Origin: Paludibacter sp.
GTDB lineage: Bacteria > Bacteroidota > Bacteroidia > Bacteroidales > Paludibacteraceae
Direction of reading: 5' to 3'
DNA: 64,000 nt
Assembly (NCBI GenBank): GCA_028710415.1
Contig: JAQTUE010000020.1
Coordinates: 1-64,000, forward strand
Below are positions 25,941-32,893 of the stretch, piece by piece. Position numbers and translations under genes: made by a program. The notes under the pieces are model-generated. The model was not told where the DNA came from, did not search any database, and saw only the letters and a list, made by a program, of their open reading frames with translations. Position 1 is the first letter of the stretch. The number at the start of each line of letters is the position of its first letter.

Positions 25941-25991
25941 GGAGTAAAACTTGCTAAATGCACATCAGCTAGCCAATGAACATAATGTGTT
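25941..25991 (-). repeat. R9: half attC-like element
   Basis: Only the right half is left: 'GGAGTAAAACTTGCTAAATG', 'CACATCAGCTAGCCAATG', 'AACATAATGTGTTGG'. The left arm and apex are gone, with the break at the base of the central stem. Confidence 0.82.
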
Positions 25992-26004
25992 GGCAGTAGT
26001 TCTT

Positions 26005-27165
26005 TTAGTCGTTCTCGGTTTTCGTTCTAAATTTCTTCAATAAGTTGTTTCTTGTTAGAAAGTTATAACCCAAGTCAAAGATCATTGTTTTATCTTTCTG
26101 TTCAAGTTGGTAATATCTTCCATCGGTAAGAATTTTCTTTTTGTTATTTTCTGTTTCCCAGTATTCAATAACATATTTCTTTTCAAAATTTGCATGAACT
26201 TCTTTGCATTTACATATTTCTGTAAATAGATAAAAGCTTTCAGATTTTTCCAAACAACAAATCTTCCCTTTATTTTCAAAGCAAGTGTAACTCCTCGGAA
26301 ATTCTTTCTGTTCCGTAGTCGCAAATGGTTTTATATTTAGTTTCTGATATAATAGACTAACTGGATTATAAGCCCAATAAAGTTCTCGGGGTGCTTTATG
26401 TCCATAATCACTAATAGTCTTATATATTTTATTGTTTTTAATGAATGTTACCGTAACAGTTTGGGCATCAGTGAAATCAACAGCGTATCTTTCATATAAT
26501 GTGTCAATGTCGGCCTTTTTAAAATTTTGTTCTATTCTTTTATAGAGTTCTTTGTCTGTTCTTGAAATAAACAAGCCTTCCTTTTCTGTATAACCTTGTC
26601 CATAGAAAATAAAATTCCCTTGATTATCTATACTTGTACTTCCAATTGAACATGATCCGAAGCATGGTGAAGTTGACACAATTATCTGGTCAAAAGTTTG
26701 GATCTTGTCATCTTTATAATAACACTTTGTATATACTAAAAATGTGCTATCATTTACATCAAGAGTTAGTGTGTCAGAAGTAATGTTTCGTATCTTCATT
26801 CTTTTCCAAACGCCATTATCTAAGTCAAATATTTTCAAGCTGTCATTTTCAACTTTGTATTTTGTGTCAGTGCCCAACAAGTTTTCTCCAACTTTTCCAT
26901 CTGAATAACCAAATTTATCTTCACATAAATTATTACTGTAGAATATATATCCTGTTTTGTAATAATTGTGATAGGGAATGTCCAGTGGAGAATCTATCCC
27001 CCTTTTTTCCGGTATAAATTCATCGTTAATTTTTTTATTATCTGAACCGACTCCCGCAAAAATCCATTCTCCGCAAATTGATTTCCTGAATTCTTCATCC
27101 CTGCCTGTCTTACAAGAAGCCAAGAAAAGTACTGTCAATAATATGATTAAGGGTCTCGCTTTCAT
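26005..27165 (-). CDS. Lipoprotein with DUF6438-like domain, cassette array
   Basis: The ORF track begins at 27288, but its first 41 codons are a translation of element R10. The ATG at 27165 gives a lipoprotein signal 'MKARPLIILLTVLFLASCKT' and is taken as the start (386 aa). Residues ~25-160 look like a lipocalin-like N-terminal module ('SICGEWIFAGVGSDNKKIND'). Residues ~165-285 resemble DUF6438 ('VSTSPCFGSCSIGSTSID', 'FIFYGQGYTEKEG'). A C-terminal region with Cys pairs follows ('FENKGKICCLEKSESFYLF'). Envelope-anchored, function unknown. Sole gene between R9 and R10. Confidence 0.82.
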   Translation of the reverse strand: MKARPLIILLTVLFLASCKTGRDEEFRKSICGEWIFAGVGSDNKKINDEFIPEKRGIDSPLDIPYHNYYKTGYIFYSNNLCEDKFGYSDGKVGENLLGTDTKYKVENDSLKIFDLDNGVWKRMKIRNITSDTLTLDVNDSTFLVYTKCYYKDDKIQTFDQIIVSTSPCFGSCSIGSTSIDNQGNFIFYGQGYTEKEGLFISRTDKELYKRIEQNFKKADIDTLYERYAVDFTDAQTVTVTFIKNNKIYKTISDYGHKAPRELYWAYNPVSLLYQKLNIKPFATTEQKEFPRSYTCFENKGKICCLEKSESFYLFTEICKCKEVHANFEKKYVIEYWETENNKKKILTDGRYYQLEQKDKTMIFDLGYNFLTRNNLLKKFRTKTEND

Positions 27166-27194
27166 TGTCTTTATCTTTTTTTTAGAATTACTAC

Positions 27195-27320
27195 TAACGA
27201 CCGAATTATGGGCATTTGGCAGTTTGAGTGAGCATTCGCTGTCGTGAAACGACAAAGTGAATGCGGGAGCTAAACCGCCGGAATGCACGTCAGCCAGCCA
27301 ATGAACATAGGCGTGTGTTA
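27195..27320 (-). repeat. R10: attC-like element
   Basis: 126 bp, 'TAACGACCGAATTATGGGCA' to 'AACATAGGCGTGTGTTA', apex 'TGTCGTGAAACGACA', arms 'GAGTGAGCATTCGCTG' / 'AAAGTGAATGCGGGAGC' and 'CGGAATGCACGTCAGCCAGC'. One of the best preserved copies. Confidence 0.92.
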
Positions 27321-27383
27321 TGGGCTAGCAGCTTGGTTATGTATTGTTTGTCTTTGTCATCCGTTTCTAGATACTGAATTTAT

Positions 27384-27884
27384 TTATGCATTTTTTGTAA
27401 TGTAATCTTCTAGTTTTCCTTCTTCTTTCAATTTTATATACTTTTCGACATTCTTGTCTTTTTTCAAATTCTCTTTATTCTTTATATAAAATTCAATAAC
27501 AGCTTCTACACCTTTTTGATTTCCCTTAACTTTATTGTTATAATCTTTACTTTCAAGTGAATATCTTGTCCAACCACACATGAAAATCATTAGTAAATCT
27601 GGATTTGGTTTCATAAAACTAACAATCTCTTGTTTAATCTCAACTGAAACTGTTGGACTTCCTTCAAGCCATGACATAATAAACATGTTTACTTCTTTAC
27701 GCTTTTCAGGTTGTGAATTTATAGGTATTTGTAAAAGCCAGTCAATTCCTTTTAAAACTTCACTTTCATATTTTGAAAAATCTTCTTTTTGTTTGAGAAC
27801 ATAATTCTTGGGAACTTCAAATTCTTGAGCAATGAGGTTTAATGCCAAAAAAGAGAACATTAAAATGCTAAATAGTTTTTTCAT
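27384..27884 (-). CDS. Secreted protein, unknown function, cassette array
   Basis: The 166-aa protein has a signal peptide ('MKKLFSILMFSFLALNLIAQ'). The mature part is mostly helical with many charged residues ('KNYVLKQKEDFSKYESEVLK', 'MSWLEGSPTVSVEIKQEIV', 'EKYIKLKEEGKLEDYITKNA'). No known motif. It shares a unit with the upstream TPR gene, 28 bp away, without an element between them. Confidence 0.76.
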   Translation of the reverse strand: MKKLFSILMFSFLALNLIAQEFEVPKNYVLKQKEDFSKYESEVLKGIDWLLQIPINSQPEKRKEVNMFIMSWLEGSPTVSVEIKQEIVSFMKPNPDLLMIFMCGWTRYSLESKDYNNKVKGNQKGVEAVIEFYIKNKENLKKDKNVEKYIKLKEEGKLEDYITKNA

Positions 27885-27912
27885 GATTTATCTTTATCTT
27901 TATTTTTATTTG

Positions 27913-28884
27913 TCATTTACTATTCTGATTTATATTGTTCTTTTTCAGAATTTCATCAAAAACAGTTTCTTTTCCCTGCTTTTTCATGTCTACATAAATC
28001 ATGTTAATTAATTTCTCAGCATCTGTTCGGTATGGCGATTTTTGAGCTATGTAATACGTATATGCTTTACAAATATTATCAAGTCCTTTTTCCAAATCAT
28101 TTAAACTATATGCATAAAGTAACCCGATACCATAATATACTTCTGGATTTTTACTATCAAGTTCAGCTAGGGTTTCATAAGCGGCAAGTGCCTTTTGATA
28201 TTCTTTTTTATATTTATAGGCAACAGCAATGTTTTGAAGTGGCATAAGTCCCAACGGGTCTAATTCAAGTGACTTATTATATGCAAAAATTGCGTCATCA
28301 TACTTATCCAGTTTTCTATAACATAATCCCATATTGTCCCATGCAAAAGCAAATAACGAATCAATCTTTAATGCTTTCTCGAAATATGATATTGCTTTCT
28401 GATAATTTTGTTTTTCGGACTGATCTATTCCTTTGTGGTACAATTTCTTTGCTTCAGGATTTTTCGACATTGAAAAGTAATTTTCAAGATCGCTGGAAGC
28501 TATCTTTCTTTTAATTGATTTGCAATTAATCATCATGTATCGCTCTATTTCGTAATAATAGTCTTTATATTCTTTTGACTCTTCATTCGAATTTATAACG
28601 ATTTTAACTGTATCTTTACTATCTTTCTTGGACAAACTTGCAAGATCAATTTCCATCATTTTTGAACCTAACTGATAAGCACCTGCCTGAGCATTAATAC
28701 AGCGATTGATATCTTTTGATATTTCTTCCTTCGTTTTGTTGGTTGTTTTGATAGAGTCGATACATTTACACCCATTATCGGATAATTCTTTTAATAGTTT
28801 TTCAGTTTTCTTTGTTTCTTTGACTTGTCCCACTCCATAAAAGCTGAAACAAAAAGTCAAAATTGCAATAAGTGATTTCTTCAT
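27913..28884 (-). CDS. Secreted TPR-repeat protein, cassette array
   Basis: The start at 28884 ('MKKSLIAILTFCFSFYGVGQ') gives a clean signal peptide; the track adds ten codons. The N-terminal part has a Cys pair motif 'SDNGCKCIDSIKTTNKTKEE'. Residues ~155-300 hold at least four TPRs, e.g. 'YQKAISYFEKALKIDSLFAF', 'YDDAIFAYNKSLELDPLGLM' and 'YQKALAAYETLAELDSKNPE'. A periplasmic protein-protein interaction role is likely. First gene of the R10-R11 unit. Confidence 0.83.
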   Translation of the reverse strand: MKKSLIAILTFCFSFYGVGQVKETKKTEKLLKELSDNGCKCIDSIKTTNKTKEEISKDINRCINAQAGAYQLGSKMMEIDLASLSKKDSKDTVKIVINSNEESKEYKDYYYEIERYMMINCKSIKRKIASSDLENYFSMSKNPEAKKLYHKGIDQSEKQNYQKAISYFEKALKIDSLFAFAWDNMGLCYRKLDKYDDAIFAYNKSLELDPLGLMPLQNIAVAYKYKKEYQKALAAYETLAELDSKNPEVYYGIGLLYAYSLNDLEKGLDNICKAYTYYIAQKSPYRTDAEKLINMIYVDMKKQGKETVFDEILKKNNINQNSK

Positions 28885-29041
28885 CAGGCATCTATTTTTT
28901 AAGTTAATAATCAATACTTCTCTATTTGTTTCTAGTTTCGGTGGGGAAGTTTTACTAACGTCGAGTAGTTGTTTCTACTTGTTGAATTTCCCCAGTTAAT
29001 TCGTCAAGCAGCTGTTCTTTTTCATTTTTTGCTGTTGCCCA

Positions 29042-29169
29042 TAACGACCGAGGCTATGGGCATTTGGCGGTTTGTGGGAGCATTCACTGTCGCCCAGAAA
29101 CAAAGTGAATGCGGGAGCAAAACTGCCAGAATGCACTTCAGCCAGCCAATGTCCCAAAGGCGTGTGTTA
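29042..29169 (-). repeat. R11: attC-like element
   Basis: 128 bp, 'TAACGACCGAGGCTATGGGC' to 'CAAAGGCGTGTGTTA'. Inner stem 'GCATTCACT' / 'AGTGAATGC' is perfect. The apex lacks the TGTCG/CGACA pairing (CGCCCAGAAACA). The terminal TTA is the stop codon of the next gene. Confidence 0.92.
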
Positions 29170-29868
29170 TGTGTTAGGCGTTTGATTTTGATAACTTGAA
29201 ATATAGTATAGGAATTTTTTTCCTAAACTCGTTGTCCTGCCACCCAAAGCACCGTCTTCAGTCATAATTGTATTTAAATCACCAGTAGCATGAAAGCCTG
29301 CTATTTTTAAGTCGTTCCAAATTAAACCGACCATGTCATTTTGGTCTTTCAATTCAGGATAAGCTTCAAATAAAAAATTCGATAAACTTCCCATCAAAAA
29401 ACTTGGTGGTGTTTTCTTATTTTTTTGAAACCACATTCTTGGATCATCGATAAACTTTAAAATCTTGATATGCCAAACCGTAAAGCTGTCCAGTTGGTTT
29501 AAAAATATTTGACTAATTGTTTCGCCAGGTGTATCACCAACAGCCGTATTCATAATGGCGTTCTGAAATGCTTTAATTTTTTCGCTTTCGCTTGTTTTTA
29601 GCGCATAACTTGTTGCTTGAAGGACTACATCAATAAATTGGTCGTTGTTTTGCAACTCTTCAAAATCTATTTCTTTTCTTTCTTCTAAGTCTTTTAGCTT
29701 TAGGGCTACTTCATTCATCCATTCAGCTCTTCTTTTGTCGAGGGGTGGTGTTACAAGTAATCCAAAAACTTCCGCTGCTAATGACCCGATAACTGGAATT
29801 GCACCAAGTCCACCTTTAACTAAAGAATGTGCAATGTCTTTACCTGTTGTTCCATTGGTTTTTTTCAT
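29167..29868 (-). CDS. Cytosolic or membrane-associated protein, unknown function, cassette array
   Basis: The 233-aa protein has a glycine-rich amphipathic segment near the N-terminus ('GGLGAIPVIGSLAAEVFGLL') followed by 'TPPLDKRRAEWMNEVALKLK', then a helical domain and 'DGALGGRTTSLGKKFLYYIS' at the C-terminus. I recall related proteins scattered in very diverse bacteria; no function is known to me. The hydrophobic glycine segment could insert into membranes. Its stop codon is made by element R11. Shares the R11-R12 unit with a membrane protein 4 bp upstream. Confidence 0.76.
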   Translation of the reverse strand: MKKTNGTTGKDIAHSLVKGGLGAIPVIGSLAAEVFGLLVTPPLDKRRAEWMNEVALKLKDLEERKEIDFEELQNNDQFIDVVLQATSYALKTSESEKIKAFQNAIMNTAVGDTPGETISQIFLNQLDSFTVWHIKILKFIDDPRMWFQKNKKTPPSFLMGSLSNFLFEAYPELKDQNDMVGLIWNDLKIAGFHATGDLNTIMTEDGALGGRTTSLGKKFLYYISSYQNQTPNT

Positions 29869-29872
29869 ACTT

Positions 29873-30400
29873 TTACTTTATCTGTATTGTGTCAAGCTGA
29901 TTTCCTTTTTCATCCAATTTAACCCATGTTCCTTTCAAGTTCATAGATTTTATAGATTCAACCCTTCTGAGTAAATAATAGTCATTAATTAAAACAGTAT
30001 CAACAGCAGGTTTATTTGGTTTCCATTTCACATAATCTTGTACAACAATAAATTCATTGGGTTCATTTAAATTTCTATAAGCAACATATCTGTCATAATG
30101 AGGTTGGTAATATATTTTAGAATATTGTGTCAACATGGAGAAAATTACAAAAAATGTAGCTGGAATACCTATTCCTAAAATTATCCATTTTGAGACTTTT
30201 TTAAAGCTTTTAAAAGTCAGTAGAAAAATAATGTAAGAAACTAAATATAAATAGCAAATCAGAAAACCCCAAAACCGATTAAACAATACACTTGGAAATT
30301 CAATCAAGGGTTCAATTTCAGTCATTAGAAAAGTCAACACTAATGGAATCATTAGTCCTGTCGCAACAAATCGAAGTACTTTAATCAATTTTGGATTCAT
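29873..30400 (-). CDS. Membrane protein, unknown function, cassette array
   Basis: The 175-aa protein has three predicted transmembrane segments ('FVATGLMIPLVLTFLMTE', 'FWGFLICYLYLVSYIIFLL', 'IILGIGIPATFFVIFSML'). A ~75-residue soluble tail follows ('YDRYVAYRNLNEPNEFIVVQ', 'DTVLINDYYLLRRVESIKSM'). It lies 4 bp before the next gene, so the two are translated together. The pairing of a membrane protein with a protein having a membrane-active-looking segment is worth noting, but no function can be given. Confidence 0.76.
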   Translation of the reverse strand: MNPKLIKVLRFVATGLMIPLVLTFLMTEIEPLIEFPSVLFNRFWGFLICYLYLVSYIIFLLTFKSFKKVSKWIILGIGIPATFFVIFSMLTQYSKIYYQPHYDRYVAYRNLNEPNEFIVVQDYVKWKPNKPAVDTVLINDYYLLRRVESIKSMNLKGTWVKLDEKGNQLDTIQIK

Positions 30401-30434
30401 AAATATAGTTGTCTTTTTTTTTTACGCTTACACA

Positions 30435-30561
30435 TAACGACCGAGGCTATGGGCATTTGGCGGTTTGCGGGAGCATTCGCTATCGTGAAACGACAAAGTG
30501 AATGCAGGAGCAAAACCTACTAAATGCACTTCAGCCAGCCAATGAATATAGGCGTGTGTCA
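30435..30561 (-). repeat. R12: attC-like element
   Basis: 127 bp, 'TAACGACCGAGGCTATGGGC' to 'AATATAGGCGTGTGTCA'. Core 'GCGGGAGCATTCGCTATCGT' / 'AAAGTGAATGCAGGAGC', then 'AATGCACTTCAGCCAGCC'. The final GTTA is changed to GTCA. Confidence 0.9.
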
Positions 30562-30600
30562 GGCGGTCGGCAGTTTGTGGGCGCGTTTTTTATTTTTGTT

Positions 30601-31185
30601 TTACAAGTCGTCAATTGCTTTTTGTTTGACAATGTCGCTATTGATTTTGTCGAAATATGACAATATCACGAAACTACTTGAATGATTACCTTTAATTTGT
30701 AATTCTATATTCCCTTTTTCTATTTTAAAGATTGAGTAATACTTGCACTTGTCTAATTGAACATACATAAATTTCATTCCATCGTCTTTCGGTTCTGCAT
30801 ATGTGTCAAATTTTTCATTGCTCTCTGCCGGCTCTCCATATTTTTCGGTAAGCATTGCTTTAAGATTGAAGTAGTTAGAGGCAAGTAAAGACCAGCTTTC
30901 CAAAGCAGGAAAAATTACAGTGATTTTGCTAACTAAATCTTTTCCTTTTATTGTTGAAACTCCAATGATACAACCTTTGTAAGACGCAAAGTCGCCATTT
31001 AACATTACAACTTCATTCTCTGTGCCGAGCATTGTAAAACCGCTTTGTTTTAATTTTGCGACATATTCATTCAAAGTTCCGTCAATGGGAACACCCTTAA
31101 AAGAAAGGTGGTCAGAGGAATTTGTTTGTGCTAATGCAATCGTTGTTGTGAGTGCAAAAATTAAAATTACAAATATCTTTTTCAT
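30601..31185 (-). CDS. Secreted protein, unknown function, cassette array
   Basis: The 194-aa protein has a signal peptide ending 'TTTIALAQTN'. The mature start 'HLSFKGVPIDGTLNEYVAKL' followed by 'KQSGFTMLG' resembles a family of small secreted Bacteroidales proteins that I remember from gut Bacteroides, function unknown. 'LKAMLTEKYGEPAES' and 'KGNIELQIKGNHSSSFVILS' fit the same family. Second gene of the R12-R13 unit, 23 bp after the HNH gene. Confidence 0.78.
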   Translation of the reverse strand: MKKIFVILIFALTTTIALAQTNSSDHLSFKGVPIDGTLNEYVAKLKQSGFTMLGTENEVVMLNGDFASYKGCIIGVSTIKGKDLVSKITVIFPALESWSLLASNYFNLKAMLTEKYGEPAESNEKFDTYAEPKDDGMKFMYVQLDKCKYYSIFKIEKGNIELQIKGNHSSSFVILSYFDKINSDIVKQKAIDDL

Positions 31186-31208
31186 AATGATAATATTTTG
31201 AATGTTAG

Positions 31209-31508
31209 TTATTCATGGTGTATTGAATTTTGGCAGTTTTCGCAAACAGAAACAAGCCAATCAATAGGTTCTTTGCCAATGTTTCGTTTTGCATATCGAT
31301 TGTGGTGAACTTGCGTGGCTCGTGCACCACAATAAATACAACACCAGTTATCTCGTTTTAACACTACATATCTTTTCCGTTGCCAAGCTTCAGATTTTAG
31401 ATATTCATTTCTGTAATAATCTCGACGCTCTTTTCGTCGTTTCTCAAACAACCAATGTCTTAATACAACAAGTGCTATAAAAATAACAATAATAATTTGC
31501 CAATTCAT
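31209..31508 (-). CDS. HNH-type protein with N-terminal membrane anchor, cassette array
   Basis: The 99-aa protein starts with one hydrophobic segment ('WQIIIVIFIALVVLRHWLF'), then a basic helix and an HNH/treble-clef domain. Zinc ligands are Cys57-x2-Cys60 and Cys89-x2-Cys92, with the catalytic 'VHHNRY' (His68-His69-Asn70) and a C-terminal 'IHHE'. HNH domains cut nucleic acids; the membrane anchor is unusual. First gene of the R12-R13 unit. Confidence 0.83.
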   Translation of the reverse strand: MNWQIIIVIFIALVVLRHWLFEKRRKERRDYYRNEYLKSEAWQRKRYVVLKRDNWCCIYCGARATQVHHNRYAKRNIGKEPIDWLVSVCENCQNSIHHE

Positions 31509-31581
31509 TTTATTTCTTGCTTTAGTGTATTTTCCTTTTTTGTCCTGTATAGTTGTCTTGCTTTTTTTTTCTGCTGCCGCT

Positions 31582-31708
31582 TAACGCTTGAGGCTATGGG
31601 CATTTTGCGGTTTGCGTGAGCATTAGCTGTCTCTCTGCAACAAACTGAATGCGTGAGCAAATACTGCTAAGTGCATGTAAACAAGCAGGTGAGCAAGAGC
31701 GTGTGTTA
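31582..31708 (-). repeat. R13: attC-like element (right end of array)
   Basis: 127 bp, 'TAACGCTTGAGGCTATGGGC' to 'AAGAGCGTGTGTTA'. Contains 'GCGTGAGCATTAGCTGTCTC' / 'AACTGAATGCGTGAGC' and 'AAGTGCATGTAAACAAGC'. More diverged than R10-R12. No further element was found to the right. Confidence 0.88.
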
Positions 31709-31715
31709 GCACCAG

Positions 31716-32153
31716 TTATTTTCCATTACGTATTATTCTAAAGATTTTTCTAAGTTCTACAGGCATAATTTCCTGTGATAATTTTATTTCAATCGTTTTA
31801 CTTTGATTCAAGGTAATTTGAGCAAAATAGTCAATCTTGTCAGATTCAGCTAAGTTATATGATTCTATTTTTTTTAAGTCAATAGCATAAATCAAGGTCA
31901 TTATATCATTCCATTCTTTTTTATTGATATTTCTTTCTGTTCTATATTTTTGTCCTTGAACGTCTAAATAATTCATAATTGGTGTAATATAGTAAACCTG
32001 TTTTTCTGTAACATCAATTTCGTACTTTTCAATAAACAGTGTAGAATCTCCTTTATAAGCAATAAAGAGTTTTGTAATTTCTCTATTCTTTTCTTGTGCG
32101 TATGAAGCTAATTGAAAAAGAGTTATTATTGTTAATAAAATCAACTTTCTCAT
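31716..32153 (-). CDS. Secreted protein, unknown function, array edge
   Basis: The 145-aa protein has a signal peptide ('MRKLILLTIITLFQLASYAQ'). The mature part is beta-strand rich ('KLFIAYKGDSTLFIEKYEID', 'YFAQITLNQSKTIEIKLS') and ends in a helix 'MPVELRKIFRIIRNGK'. Not recognised. It is the cargo to the right of R13; no matching left-over unit end was found upstream, so the array border is decayed here. Confidence 0.75.
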   Translation of the reverse strand: MRKLILLTIITLFQLASYAQEKNREITKLFIAYKGDSTLFIEKYEIDVTEKQVYYITPIMNYLDVQGQKYRTERNINKKEWNDIMTLIYAIDLKKIESYNLAESDKIDYFAQITLNQSKTIEIKLSQEIMPVELRKIFRIIRNGK

Positions 32154-32893
32154 ATAATTATTTCTAAAGATGATTCACAAGAAAATCTGTAATACACCAT
32201 TGCACCAATTATTATTTGTTATAGATATATTTAATTAAAATAAATTAAGCCTCAAAGATAAATACAATTTTTTATACTATAGATATGATTTTTAATTAAT
32301 TTTCAATTTATCAAACGGATTCTTCATTTAATCAAACCGATTGATCGTTTTTGGTTTAAACATCTCTGTTATTTTATTCCCCAATGCCCTGAAATGCTTT
32401 GAATGCAACAAATATCAGTTCCGGCTTCCAATATATTTGTTGTAAAAATGTGTACTAAAGTTCGTTCATGTTGCGTTATATAATTCCTGCAAACACTACA
32501 GCACTTTTTAGATTCGTCTGAATACTGTTTATAGAGTGTTATTCTTTTTTCAACCCTTCAAACAAGCCGGCTGTGGGCATATGGGGAACAGTTTCAATGT
32601 TCGTGATTGAATAATTCCATAAAAAAGCCCCACATATTCTGTGAGGCATTCCCGGTTAAGGCAAGTTCAGTGAAGCATACAAATGATGTCGTCATGATGT
32701 CTTCATGATGTTGCAGATAATCCATATATAATCCATATATAATCCATATATGATCCATATATAATCCATATTTAAATAGAGATGGATTATATATGGATTA
32801 TTATTGGTTTATTATTGGATTGCTAATTTGATATGAAAGACATCATGAAGACATCATAACGACATCATGGTATTCTGTTGAGGACAATTTTTA
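32154..32893. other. Long non-coding region right of the array
   Basis: About 740 bp without a gene. The first ~500 bp are AT-rich and without recognised structure. From 32683 to 32868 there is a large palindrome of 11-bp repeats, listed separately. No integrase gene, attI-like site or tRNA is visible. Confidence 0.6.
32683..32868. repeat. Large palindrome made of 11-bp iterations
   Basis: Outer arms of 29 bp (32683-32711 and 32840-32868) are inverse complements with one mismatch. They consist of repeated ATGATGTC every 11 bases. Inside, 'ATAATCCATAT' is repeated about five times on the left, and its complement 'ATGGATTATAT' with decayed relatives runs on the right. The repeat length of about one DNA turn would place equal sites on the same helix face. 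Confidence 0.88.

Noticed and set aside
27166-27288. N-terminal extension of the 26005 lipoprotein in the ORF track
   Set aside because: These codons lie in or next to element R10; the internal ATG gives a proper lipoprotein signal.
18164-31708. CRISPR array as an explanation for the regularly recurring repeats
   Set aside because: Repeats are ~125 bp and palindromic, spacers are 0.6-1.9 kb and contain genes; no cas genes.
32683-32868. Replication origin
   Set aside because: AT-rich iterations would fit, but no DnaA boxes, dnaA, dnaN or rpmH are nearby; kept only as an unexplained palindrome.
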